Made by a program: the position numbers and the translations under genes. Positions 10,700 through 21,320 of a stretch of DNA of 64,000 bases are shown here, one piece after another. Source of the DNA: Guadua angustifolia (lineage: Eukaryota > Streptophyta > Magnoliopsida > Poales > Poaceae); NCBI GenBank assembly GCA_036346375.1, contig JAYEVE010000815.1, positions 1 through 64,000 of the forward strand, in the 5' to 3' direction. The notes under the pieces were generated by a model. That model saw only the letters and a list, made by a program, of their open reading frames with translations. It did no database searches and was not told where the DNA came from. Each line of letters opens with the position of its first letter. Positions within the stretch are counted from its first letter, which is position 1.

Positions 10700-11917
10700 C
10701 TTTCCCCCGGAAGAGCGCGGACGTGTTCGCCTAGGAACCGTCCAACATGCCCGGAGTCCCAAGGGAAGTAATTGAGTATAAGCTAGCTGTTCGGCCTGAT
10801 AAAAAACCTGTGCGTTAGAAGCTCAGGCATTTTTCCCTGGAGAAACAAGCAATCATTCAGGATGAGCTCGACAAGCTCCTCAAGACCGGTTTCGTCTGAG
10901 AAATCGAGCATTCGGAGTGGCTGGCGAACCCAGTCATTGTCAAAAAGAAGGGTGGCAAGTGGCACATGTGTGTCGACCACACCGCTCGAACGTCCGCCTG
11001 AAGACAACTTTCATTGCCAAGATAGACCGGTGGTCGACGCGACGCAGAGTCCTGTGATGAGCTTTTTGATGCCTATTCGGGCTATCACAGATCATTTTGT
11101 CCCGGGGACGAAGAAAAGACTTCCTTCATCACGCCTGCTCAAAGACGCTCGCTACACGACCATGTCTTTCGGTCTGCGAAATGCCGGGACGACCTTCCAA
11201 CGCTTGATGCAGAAGACCTTCCCGGATCAAATTGGACAGAATTTGGAGGTGTATGTAGACGACATTGTGGTGAAAAGTAAGCTCGCCTCGGGTCACGTAT
11301 ATAACCTTGAGAAAATATTTTGTAACCTCAATAGACATCGAATAAAGCTTAATCCAGAGAAATGTGTCTTTGGGGTGAAAGCGGGCAAGGTGCTCGGCTA
11401 TCTAATCGGGCCACAAGGCATCGGGGCAAACCCGGAGAAAATCAAGGCCATTGAAAGAATGCGGCCTCCGAGCTGTGTAAAGGAGGTCCAGGCCTTGACC
11501 GGGCGTATGGCGGCTCTAAGTCACTTCATTTCCCGGTGGGGCGAGCGTGGGCTGCCTTTCTTCAAGGCGCTCCGCAGGCACGAGGGCTTCGCTTGGACGG
11601 AAGAAGCTAACCGCTCCTTCGAGGAGTTGAAGCGGTACCTATCCAGCCCTCCTATCTTGGCCACGCCGAGGTCGAAAGAGCCGCTCCTGCTATATCTTGC
11701 GGCAACCCCCCAGGCCGTAAGCGCGGTATTGGCGATTGAGCGAGATGGGGCACATCGACCAATATACTACGTCAGCGAGGTCTTGCACGGACCGAAGCGG
11801 TACCCTGAGGTCCAGAAGCTCTTGTACTCGCTGCTCGTAGCTTTAAGGAAGTTGCGCCACTACTTTCAAGCTCACAAGATCGTTGTCCCGACCAACTTTC
11901 CACTTGGGAGATCCTAA
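10700..11917 (+). pseudogene. element B reverse transcriptase and RNase H
   Basis: RT begins with MPGVPREVIEYKLAV (about 10,747), then SEWLANPVIVKKKGGKWHMCVD. Stops and shifts break this part up to about 11,020. From 11,100 the frame is clean: MSFGLRNAGTTFQRLM, the catalytic YVDDIVV near 11,250, LNPEKCVFGVKAGKVLGYL, then the RNase H part LLLYLAATPQAVSAVLAIE and YYVSEVLHGPKRYPEVQKL. Family RTs normally have one continuous frame, so this copy is inactive. Confidence 0.9.
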
Positions 11918-12029
11918 GAAACCAAGACGCTGGCGACCGAATATCGAAGTGGGCTATGGAGCTCACCGAGTTCGATATCCACTTCTAGGCTCGCACGGCA
12001 ATCAAGTCCCAGGTCCTGGCGGACTTCGT

Positions 12030-12895
12030 AGCGGAGTGGACAAATCCGATGCCACCCGCCACCGAGCCCCCTGGGTCTGAAGATGGTCGCTGGACCATGT
12101 ACTTCGACGGGTCCCGAGCTTTTGAGCGCTCAGGGGCTGGTGTCGTGCTGGTATCCCCTCAAGGGGATCAGCTCCAGTACGTCATCCAATTGCACTTCGC
12201 CGCGACCAACAACGCGGCAGAGTATGAAGGCCTCCTGGCCGAACTGCGAGCGTGCAAGGCGCTCGGGGTCCAGTGACTGACTGTTAGAGGCGATTCGCGG
12301 TTGGTCGTCAACCAAGTCAACAAGGAGTATCAGTGTTCTGATCACTCAATGGCGCTTTACTTGGTTGAGGTGAGGAAGATGGAGAGGTACTTTAGGAATT
12401 TTGAAGTACTCTACATCCCCAGGAAGGACAATTCCCTGGCCGACCATCTTTCCAAGGTCGGTTCCTCGCAGATGCCCGCCCCACCGGGGGCGCTTGTCGA
12501 GCATCTGTACAAGCCCTCCATTCCCTCTATAGAGGAGGCACCCTCGCAGATGCCCACCCCAATGGGGGCGCTCGTCGAGCATCTGTACAAGCCCTCCATT
12601 CCCTCTGTAGAGGAGGCACCGGAGATGTGCGGTAACGTCTCCCTCCTCGAGCATGGTGCAAACTGGATGACGCCATTCATCCAAAGACTGCCATGGGACA
12701 TCGCCGAGGAAGAAGCCGAGCGTTCGGCTTATAAGGTGGTCCTCTCCATACAAGCTAATCGAGGCGCTTTATATACGCAAAGGGCACTTGGAGTCTTCTC
12801 CAAGTGCATATCTCGAAGAGGGCAATTTCCTTCTCGTGAGATATCCATGAGGGGATGTGCGGAGCTCACTCGTCCTTCCAGACGCTAGAGCAAAG
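12030..12895 (+). pseudogene. element B second RNase H domain and linker
   Basis: WTMYFDGSRAFERSGAGVVL, then HFAATNNAAEYEGLLAELRA, and after a TGA at 12,274 LTVRGDSRLVVNQVNKEYQC. The D...E...D pattern is that of the archaeal-type RNase H that Tat/Athila elements acquired next to their own RNase H. The linker to integrase contains a 26-residue duplication (12,466-12,621). Confidence 0.85.
12466..12621 (+). repeat. 78-bp in-frame tandem duplication in element B pol
   Basis: TCGCAGATGCCC at 12,466 recurs at 12,544. The two 78-base copies encode two near-identical 26-residue segments (SQMP.P.GALVEHLYKPSIPS.EEAP). They differ at only a few bases, so the duplication is recent relative to the rest of the element or is shared by its subfamily. 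Confidence 0.9.
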
Positions 12896-12899
12896 CCTT

Positions 12900-13872
12900 T
12901 CTACCGATATTATTAGCCGACAGCCTTAGCCGACGCTCGGGTGCTCGTGGCGACTTGCCAGGCATGCTAGTTCCATGCCCGCAAGGCCCACCAGCCGGCG
13001 TACATGCTTCAAACCATCCCGCTTTCATGGCGTTCTCGACCGGGGTCGACATCCTGACCTTTCCCGTGGTCGAAAGGGTTGTAAATTCTTGCTCGTGGTC
13101 GCCGACACTTTCTCTAAGTGGATCGGGCCGAGCTCAGATCAACCATTTCGCTCAAGCGGCCAAGAGATTTTTCCGCAAAGAACGCAGGACGCGTTTTGGA
13201 GTCCCCAATCGCCTCATCACGATAACGGCACTCGGTTCACTAGTGAGCTGTTCTAGGCCTCTGCGAAGACATCGACAAAGGTCTGGCGCCTCAGAGCTCA
13301 TCCGCGAGAGAAGCGGAGCGGCCGAGCGCAAACGCCAAATCCTTCAGGGGATCAAGAAGAGGTTCTTCAAAGACTCGCCCAAGACGGCTGGTCGTGGGTG
13401 GACGAGCTTTCTTCCGTCCTGGGTCTGGGTCAAGACCACAGCCGAGCCGAAGCACGGCGAGACGCCTTCCAATTTCGCCTATGGTGCAGAGGCCATCCTA
13501 CCTGCCAAAATCGTGCTAGGATCCCAAAGAATGCACCTGATTGATAGCGTCGACCAAGAGCTCGAGCGTCTCCTCGACCTCAACCTCGCTGAAGAGGCGC
13601 ATGAAAGGGCGCTGCTCTGATCCGCCATCTACCTGCAAGCTCTTCGTCGGCATGCGGCTAAGTCGATTCGACCCAGGACCTTGCAGGTTGGCGACCTCGT
13701 CCTACGTTGAATTCAAGATGAATCAAAGGCCAACAAGCTCTCCCCCAAGTGGGAAGGTCCTTTTACGGTCGTCTCGGTGGCACGCCCGGGTGCTGTCCGC
13801 TTGGCAATGGAAGACGGCCGAGTGCTCGCGAGCTCCTGGAACATCGACCAGCTACACAAGTTCATTGTCTAA
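12900..13872 (+). pseudogene. element B integrase
   Basis: Pieces of the integrase core are readable in changing frames: FGVPNRLIT (catalytic D-x-D-x-E region damaged), then ETPSNFAYGAEAILPAKI, LQVGDLVLR and the C-terminal LSPKWEGPFTVVSVARPGAV. It ends WNIDQLHKFIV with TAA at 13,870-13,872, the usual end of Tat gag-pol. The catalytic core between about 13,000 and 13,300 is fragmented. Confidence 0.8.
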
Positions 13873-14910
13873 ACTAGTGTTCACTTTTGTTATCTTACGC
13901 TCGATCAGCGGTTTTTCTTCTAAGAAAGAAAAAATTTGGTTCCCTCGCCCACGCGAAGTCCGTTACCTCCAAGGTCTTGTGAATGCCCTCGAAGTCACCG
14001 CTTGGTTGGTAGCCGACTTCGCCTCACGCATAGGCATACTTTTTTCACGATCTTGGTGATGGGGACGAGCACGCCGGCAGAACATTCGCCCAAGCGCCTT
14101 CATTCTAAGGTTGGTAAGGCCAGGCACGATCGCATAAGGTACCACGACCAACGCCCAAATACTAAAACTCACCGCCGTAAGGCCTCGGTCTTCATAAGCC
14201 GACTATGATCCGCAGAGTTTTTTTCGCCGACGATTTCGTCGATATGCAGACACCCTTTTGGCTGGTCCAGAGTTTTAGCTCGATTCGCGCGCGTTTGGAC
14301 GTCGCACACTTTGTCGGGCAACCGCGCGTCCTTCCTCGCCTGTGACCATGCTCGCAAATGAGGGGCATGCATCCTAAGGCGCTGACGAAGTTAAGGCCTC
14401 GCACGTTCCCCTCCCCTAACCTGGTCCATGCTCACAACTCGGAGAAGTTGGTGACTTGGTCGGGGGAGCGACACACATTTTTTCAACTCTCCTGCGAACA
14501 AGCTCGTGCTCGCAACTTAGGTGCACGACCTTCATTTGCAGCAGGGGCTTGATAGGAATGAGCTACCGCACTAACATTTTTTCCAAAAATCGTCGCCAAG
14601 TGCCTCATTCTAGCTCGTGAATGTATCTTTGTCTCTTTTTCGGGCATTTGTTACCCATGTCGAGTTTTTCTTCACTTATTTCGGGCTTGTGTTGCCCGTG
14701 CTTCGTTCTAACTTATACTCCTATATGCCTATCTCTCGCTGTTTGCCTCATGTTCGTTACTTGCAGGAAATAACTAGAAGGACCCAAAAGAAGCAATACA
14801 GAAGACAAAGCCCTTGGAGGGAAAAGTATATGCTCCATTGGCATCATCAAAAGCCATCAAAAGTCATCAAAAGACATCAAAAAAGAGAAGAAAGAAAAGA
14901 AAAAGACCCT

Positions 14911-17762
14911 CTACGCGCCGAGCTTCACTCCTCTAAGCGTCGTGGAGAGTTTCTGCCTCAGCTCGTCAATCTTGGCTTCGAGGTCGATCAACTTCCGCCG
15001 GGCTTCCCGACCTTCGTGGGCTTCCTGGCGAAGTTGCTCGGTCTCCTCTTTTCCTTGATCAGCAAGCTCGGTAGCCTCCCACGCGGTCCGGCCAAGCTCT
15101 GCCATCTTCGCCTCGAGAACTTTGGAGTGCTGTTTCGCTTGCTCGAGCTCGCGAATTTTCCCCTTTTTCTCGGTGGCGTCTCCCTTGGCCTGGCGGATGT
15201 TCTTCTCAGCCTAGCGGCACCTCTCCAAAATTAGCTTATCCCGGGCCTTAAGTTCGTCTATCCGCCGCTCGAGCTCGGTTATCTGGGCATCGTACTCGGC
15301 GTTCTTTTTGGCCACGACCTCGGGAGGAACTGTCAAGGAGACGAAGTCCTCCATGGTTTTTTGAAGAACCTGCGAGCAAACAAAGCAAGGAGAGATCTCA
15401 GGCACCGTCTTCCCCCAAGGCGCAAAAAGAGGAAGCTAGCAACAAGAAAAGAAAGCATGCTTACCCGGCCAAGGCGTATGCAGAGGTTGCCCCAGAAGGT
15501 CTTGGCGATATCGTCCCCCCGAAGAGCCGCAAGCCTCCTATCGGGCGACGTCAGCGCGGAGCCCCAGCTTTCCGCCCAATCGAAGATCACGGCCGGGATA
15601 CCCTCAGGATCCTTCCAAGAGAGCAGATCGCTCGAAGACGATCCATCATTCCCCCGGGCATGAGGTCCGCCCAGGACGCCGCCTCCGCCCCGAGCGGCCC
15701 TTCCCGTCGGGTCTTGTCGCCCGCCCGCATGTTGTTCGCCGGGATGGCGGGCGTCGCCCGAGCATGCGATGCTTTCGGGGCTTCGCGCCCTTGCTCCGGG
15801 CAGGAGATGCGCGTGGAGATCTCGTGCCTTCTTGGGCAGTCTTTTCGCCCAAGGCCGCGAGACCAACCTCCACCCTCTCAGGCGCCTCGTGCTCGGGGAG
15901 GGCTGGGGCTAGCTCGGGAGGCGGTCCCCCCAGAGCATGAAGATCCTTGGTGCCCTGACCGCCGTCGTCAACGAGCTCGTCCGCCACCACCAGTTCGACG
16001 GCCTCGCTCGCCACGTGGACGGCAATAAGGGCAAGCTCCCTCTCTACGGCACGACCAAAGATCTCGTTGGCCATTTTGCCATAATCTGGAAAGGCCCCAG
16101 GAGCTATCACGCCCACATCGGCAGAGTGGGAATTAGCTCAGATAAAGAACAAGCGAAGAAAAGGACAAGAAAAAGAGAAAGGACAAGGGCTCGGGAGCTA
16201 CCTTCAGCAAGCTCCTCGTCGTCATTCCCGGCGGGCTTTGCCGCCGCTGCCGCCTCAAGTTCAGCCTTCTCATCCGCGGCGGGGCCGCTCCTCGCCGGGG
16301 GAGGGTCGACCTTCTCCGTATCGGTCATCTTCGGCGTCTTCTTTCGGCGCCCGCGCCTCGTCATGAGGGGCACCTCATCCTCATCCTCCTCCTCATCATC
16401 CTTATCCTTGTCCTCCACCTCCTCGGGCTTCGCAGCCCGTCTTTCCGAGGTAACTTGCTTGAGCTTGGCTTTAAGCTCAGCAAGCTCCTCCTCAAGGCTC
16501 TGCTCGGCTCGCACCATTTCTCGGCCGATCTCGCCTCCGTGAGCTGTTCCAAGCTCTCCCAGCTGTAACTCTCCATCCAAGCATTTAGGCGGTTTACCTC
16601 CTTCCGGTCGGCAAATTCTAAGTGCCGCAATGCAGGATTCTTGGTCGAACTCACCCGCCTCTTCGTCAGCCGGGTAGAGGTTGGTGGTGGGGCTCGTCTC
16701 TTGACCCTCGTGCTCTTGGCCTTGGCGGCCAGGACAAGTACTCCCTTGCCGCCCGCCAAGGGCCTAAGGTCGGCTACTGCTGCCTCCAGGGCGACCGTCT
16801 CCTATCGAAAGCAAAAAGGTGTCAGAAGAGCTCGGGACATTTTCTCCGAGCATGAATCATGAAGCAGCTTACCACTTCGCTCCGTTCGAGCACGTTCTTG
16901 GGACACGCCAAGGCCGAAGCCTTTCCTTCGGTGCCGAACATCTCGCCAACCTGTTTTCCACCTGGGCCGAAGCCCGGCTATCGCCAACCAAGAAAAGAAG
17001 TCAGCACGGGCATGAAAGGTGCATGCGAAGCAAAAATTGCTCAAGACCGCAAAACTTACCAGAGTCAGCCTCTCGGGTGATGTCTTCCCATTCGGAGATC
17101 TTGAAGAAAGGGTGCTCCCTCCTCCTCAGAGGGGACACCCTGTTCCTGAGGAAGTCGCGAACGATATCCCGACCAGTGAGCCCCATGTTTGTGAGCTCGC
17201 TGATCACCATCAGGGCCCGCTCCTCCTTGGCTGCGACGGGTGGGTGCGGGGTGTCGATGTTGGGCGCCGCCTTCTTGGAGTAGCAGAGCGTCGTCCCCTC
17301 CGCCTTCCGCAGGTAGAACCAAGAATCAGCCCAACCGGCTACCGAGTCCTTGAGAGAGAAGAAGGGGTACTCGTATGGTCGGTTGGCCCTCAAATGGAAG
17401 TACAGAGCACCGGTGGGAGAAGCCGCGCCGGTGTGGAACAAGGAATAGAAATGGAAAATGAGGCTCGACGTGGGCAAGATGCCCACGAACCCCTCACAAA
17501 GGTGCGAAAAGATGGTCAGAATGAGAATAGAATTGGGATTCAGATTGGTGATCTCGCACTCGCATTGCGCGAGTACGGATTCAAGGAACTCACTCGCATT
17601 CAAGCCCGCTGACAAGTAGAGCTCACACGTGACGACCTCGTCATCGCGCGGCACCGGGGCTCCTTCGCCGTCAAGGATCCACCAGTGCCCGCCGACGCAT
17701 TCAAGTCTTCTGGCACCAAGCCTCTCCACAAAGGATCTTGGACGGGTCGAACTTCACCATGA
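14911..17762 (-). pseudogene. antisense multi-exon gene of element B (PF04195-like)
   Basis: A minus-strand gene facing gag-pol. Exon 1 (about 17,762-17,060) starts MVKFDPSKILC, needs one frame change, and contains LNASEFLESVL, LNPNSILILTIFSHLCEGFVGI and WADSWFYLRK, typical of PF04195. Then come exons 16,977-16,873, 16,801-16,202, 16,103-15,465 and 15,369-14,911, joined by four GT-AG introns of 82, 71, 98 and 95 bases. Phases agree at introns 2, 3 and 4 and are off by one at intron 1. Exon 3 has a basic start, SYSWESLEQL and a long D/E run; exon 5 is a coiled coil (ELERRIDELKARDKL; LIDLEAKIDELRQKL). Frameshifts near 16,500 and 15,750 and a stop at 15,211 show decay. Its biochemical role is unknown. 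Confidence 0.7.
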
Positions 17763-17873
17763 AGGAGCGTCGAGGAAAAGGGCACAAGGAAGAAGAGAGA
17801 GTTTGAGGGTTGGAAGGCTTTGGAGCTTGATTTCGAGTTGCGGAGGAAGAAAAATCTCTGAAAATGTTCCCGC

Positions 17874-17890
17874 CTGATATTTGTAGGCGG
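17874..17890 (-). promoter_or_regulatory. possible promoter of the element B antisense gene
   Basis: On the minus strand, CTACAAATATCAGG lies about 115 bases before the first ATG (17,762). It is the only TATA-like word close to the gene start. This is weak evidence alone, but element F has a clear TATA box in a similar antisense setting. Confidence 0.35.
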
Positions 17891-18094
17891 AGAAGCCGAA
17901 CGGGCCGAAAACTACCCCCGCCCGTTCACGAACTGACGCGCGGCGGTGCGGTTTTCAAAACTGTCCCGTAAAGGCGCGGTTTTCAAAAACTGTCAGAAAT
18001 GTACCCGCGAGGCTTCGCGGAGAAGGAACCACCGCGACCTTCCGCCTTCGTTCCAAGGCGCTATTTTGACCGGGCCTTGAGCGACACGCTCGGT

Positions 18095-18485
18095 CCCACC
18101 AGAACATCCTCGTCTCTGAGCAGGATTGCTCGGATGCTGCAGTAGCTCTCCGCTGCAAGATTCTCGTCTCCGAGCAAGATTGCTCGGATGCTGCAGCATC
18201 TCTTCGTTGCAAGATCCTCGTCCCCGAACAGGATTGTTCGGATGCTGCAGTAGCTCTTCGCTGCAAGATTCTCGTCCCCAAGCAGGATTGCTCGGATGCT
18301 GCAGTAGCTCTCCGCTGCAAGATTATCGTCCCTGAGCAGGATTGCTCGGATGCTACAGCAGCTCTTCACTGCAAGATCCTCGTCCCTGAACAGGATTATT
18401 CGGATGCTACGGTAGCTCTTCGCTGCAAGATTCTTATTCCCGAGCAAAGGTTGCTCGGACGTTGCGGTAGTTCTTCGCTGCAAAG
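18095..18485. repeat. 54-bp tandem repeat array in element B
   Basis: CGGATGCTGC or a variant starts at 18,131, 18,185, 18,239, 18,293, 18,347, 18,401 and 18,456, a period of 54 (once 55). Each unit reads roughly 'gctcggatgctgcagtagctct' followed by 'ccgctgcaagattctcgtccc'. The period is a multiple of three, so all frames stay open, but the translations are repeats without family resemblance. Confidence 0.9.
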
Positions 18486-18508
18486 CTCCAATCCCTTATT
18501 TAAGTCTG

Positions 18509-18555
18509 GAGGCTTAAGGCGGAGACCTCGTCGAGCAATTCCCCCCTTAAGCCTC
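18509..18555. repeat. 11-bp perfect inverted repeat before the 3' LTR of element B
   Basis: GAGGCTTAAGG (18,509-18,519) pairs perfectly with CCTTAAGCCTC (18,545-18,555) across a 25-base loop. It ends 10 bases before the 3' LTR and overlaps the place where the polypurine tract is expected (CAGGGGCTAG). Confidence 0.75.
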
Positions 18556-18565
18556 AGGGGCTAGC

Positions 18566-19399
18566 TATCGGGGATTGGGTATTCCCTATAGCGGCCATCG
18601 TACCTCAGCGGCTAGACAGCTGGTGACCATGTTCACCCTTGGACGGTGTCCCCAAGGAAGATCCTCGGGTAGGCCGACCTTCGGACCTACCCCGTCCTCA
18701 GTCAAGCCCGCCCCCGAGCATGCTTGCTCGGGGGTACGCGACCAACAACCAGGTCCGAAGAAGGGACCTCGGGCATAGCCAAAAAGCTGGGCACGGTCTA
18801 CGAAGGCGACGTGGCATTAATCACTCGGCGGCTTGAAGGACCGTACGGCCACGATCTGAGCCCACTACGCCCACGTAGTGGTATGGCAAAAAGTAAGAAA
18901 ATAATTTCACCCACGTCCGGGAGCAGTAGTGGCACGTTATTCCGTAATAAATGCTGCAACGCTGTAATCGTCTATAAATACCCCGTCGCATGTAATGATC
19001 GGGGTTCGGTTCCTCCTGGATTTTTTTCCTCACGTAGTGGTTGTTGCTGGTTGCTAGTGGGGTCACTCCTAGAATCGCCCAACAGCCCCAGAGAGATTAG
19101 AAAACACCAAACTCACCTGTAAGAAGTAGAGAGAAAGGGGAGGCCTAGGCTCCCGAGCAAGCACCTTGTAATTCCTCCTTGGAAGCTAGTGCAGCAGCTG
19201 GACGTAGGGTTGTTATCTCCCCCGTGAGAGGCCCGAACCAGGCCAAAAAATAACCCCTCATTTGTTGTGTTATCCCGACCATTTCGGCCCTAGCTCGGTA
19301 GGCCCTCAAACGCAATCCCCTCCGCGGAAAAGGGGCCCTAGGTTGATCCCTCATTCAACAAGTAAGCTCGGCGGGGGACCGGTTTCCGAATCGTCGACA
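18566..19399 (+). repeat. element B 3' LTR
   Basis: 834 bases matching 7,037-7,835, starting TATCGGGG (TG changed to TA) and ending GTCGACA. TATAAATA is at 18,973-18,980. It is 35 bases longer than the 5' copy because of several small indels. Confidence 0.9.
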
Positions 19400-20847
19400 C
19401 TTATATACATGGGATTGTCAAGCTTCCAACCAGACTAAAGGGTACCACTGAGTTTATAAAAATGTTGATTCCGATGAGAGCTCTAAGGCAAGGTAAACTA
19501 TACTTGATACAATCGTGCTTATGTTCCAATGCCGATAGTCCGAGAGAATAGCAATCCTTGGTCTCTAAAAGTTCCACCTCCAGTTGATTCTAGAGTTTAT
19601 AATAATACGAGCCTCACATAAAGATACCTTAAGTTTTAACCTTAAGATCAGTGGGAGTAAATTTAACATCTTAGTTGTTTATATGGATTTAATTGTTTAT
19701 ATAAATGATGCCTTGTTGACTATCAGCAATAGAGACATTAATGCTTAAGAACCAAATATTTCCTTTCTCTTCTTGGAATTAAGTTTATCTTGGTGATGAC
19801 TCTCGTGTTTTGACTATTAAGATTTACCAAGATAGGTCCAATATTAAGGGAGTTTACTCCGATTATTAAGGGCGTCAGAAGTTTTTCTTACGTTCCGCTG
19901 TCATGAACATTATGTATATTTAAGTTTGTATGTGCCCTTATTTAACTTCGTAACCAGGATACTTGGCAAATATTAATCTAGAACTGGACCACTGGAAAAC
20001 TACTAAAGACAACTTTGAATCATAGGTAAAGTGCTAATGATTACATGCTCACATATAAGAAGTCTGATAATCATAAAGTTGTGGGTTATTAGAACACAAA
20101 TTATGCAAGGTTTGTTGATATTAAAAAATCCACATCAAGTCAAATCTTCAATCTTGTAGAAAGAGTCATATTGTGGAATGGCTCTAGTCAATATCTTAAG
20201 GCATCATTAATAATGCAAGCAGACTTGTGGCATGTCATAAAATTATTAGATAATAAGAAATCATCAATAGGCTATTGTGGTTTAAGAATAAGAAAATTTA
20301 TTTTTGGCTTAAGATTCTATCTTGGAATTTATTATGTAAGAGTGCAATTTTTGCTTCGAGTAACAACATGTCAAGCTGTGCTGCCAAACACATGAAGTTG
20401 TGAAAGATATAATCCAGAATCAAATTATGATGTTCAGCCTATAAAAATTGAGTATCATGTTTAATATATAAGTTTATGCATCATGTTTAGTTTAATGATT
20501 CCTTGTTAAAGGCTTGTCTCAAAATTAGTGCCGACATAAGACTTATTGATAACCTATACTTCTGGGACAAATTGAGATCTCAAAACTTCAATTCTGGAAA
20601 TTACAAAGTTTGTTTTCACTCTTTTAATGTGCACATGATGACAAATGAAAACAAATTGCACAAAAAGACTATAAGAATAAAACCAACTCCCGTTAAGAAA
20701 TAATTAATTATCCTATCAAGATAGAATAATGCACTATAGATTCTGGGGTTGCAGCGGTGCTTAGATTAATCACTGTAATACTTTATCTTGGTGTACTGTT
20801 TTGTTGAGAATGGACATATGATATTAGCCTTCGATCAAGTAGGAGAA
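19400..20847 (+). other. element A internal region, right part (noncoding)
   Basis: Begins with the second CTTAT copy. AT-rich, without a supported gene; short open frames at 20,171 and 20,503 match nothing I recognise. A purine-rich AAGTAGGAGAA just before 20,848 could be the polypurine tract. Confidence 0.6.
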
Positions 20848-21320
20848 CGTTAGTCATGATCTTCGGTTGAGTCATAAACAGAAAGTGCCAAAAATTAAGG
20901 AAGAAGATCCAAATAAAATTGGGCTTGACCCACCTAAAATCGCGCTCTGATCGGAAGCAATAAAAGTGCATTTTTGGTTTTGGTCCCAATAACCTGTGCC
21001 ATATAAGATAGGAAGAGGCCGGCACTCAAGAGATTAAGAAAAAAAGACTTGAGTTTCGCCATCTTCTAGACCCCTTCCGATCTAGGGTTTTTGGCGCTGA
21101 GGTTACCGAAGAGCTGAACCATCACCGTGAAGATCACGGTGCCCCCCCCATCTTCTTCATCGTGCATTGGTGTTCCTACCCCGACGCTCATCCATACCGA
21201 CACACGAAACCCTAATGGATTCATCTTCATCGGGTTAGTTCATCTAATTTTATTTCCGCATTAAGTTTTGTGATCATGTCTTAAGGCTAGTTCATGTTTA
21301 GTTAAATCCTAAGTCTAACA
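20848..21320 (+). repeat. element A 3' LTR
   Basis: 473 bases aligned along their full length to 3,407-3,875. It ends CTAACA, followed by TSD CGAGA at 21,321-21,325. Confidence 0.9.

Larger units (their letters stand above)
7037..19399 (+). mobile_element. element B: Tat-lineage Ty3/gypsy retrotransposon
   Basis: A 12.4-kb element with LTRs of 799 and 834 bases and TSD CTTAT, inserted in element A. On + it carries, in order, gag, protease, RT, RNase H, a second RNase H domain and integrase (7,889-13,872). It then has a 4.7-kb region whose minus strand holds a spliced gene resembling PF04195 ('putative gypsy type transposon'). Gag-pol followed by a second RNase H and a long 3' region with an antisense gene is typical of the Tat branch (RIRE2/Grande/Ogre relatives). 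Many stops and frameshifts show it is dead. Sampled LTR divergence is about 7%. Confidence 0.9.
3407..21320 (+). mobile_element. element A: non-autonomous LTR retrotransposon, split by element B
   Basis: Two matching LTRs of 469 and 473 bases, a tRNA-iMet-type primer site at 3,878-3,890 and the CGAGA TSD define a complete insertion. Taking out B and one copy of its TSD leaves about 5.5 kb. The internal DNA (3,876-7,036 and 19,400-20,847) is AT-rich and has no gag or pol, so A would depend on another element's proteins, as LARD-type elements do. The left LTR ends in CT and the right LTR begins with CG, so both canonical TG...CA ends have point changes. I count about 30 differences between the LTRs (roughly 6%). 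Confidence 0.9.

Noticed and set aside
15660..16542. Plus-strand ORFs over the antisense gene of B
   Set aside because: Shadow frames; the minus strand has consistent splice sites and the coiled-coil and acidic segments.
18061..18483. Repetitive minus-strand ORFs over the 54-bp array, and its likeness to a CRISPR array
   Set aside because: Units are contiguous with no unique spacers, and the period of 54 keeps any frame open. It is a tandem repeat in a plant retrotransposon.
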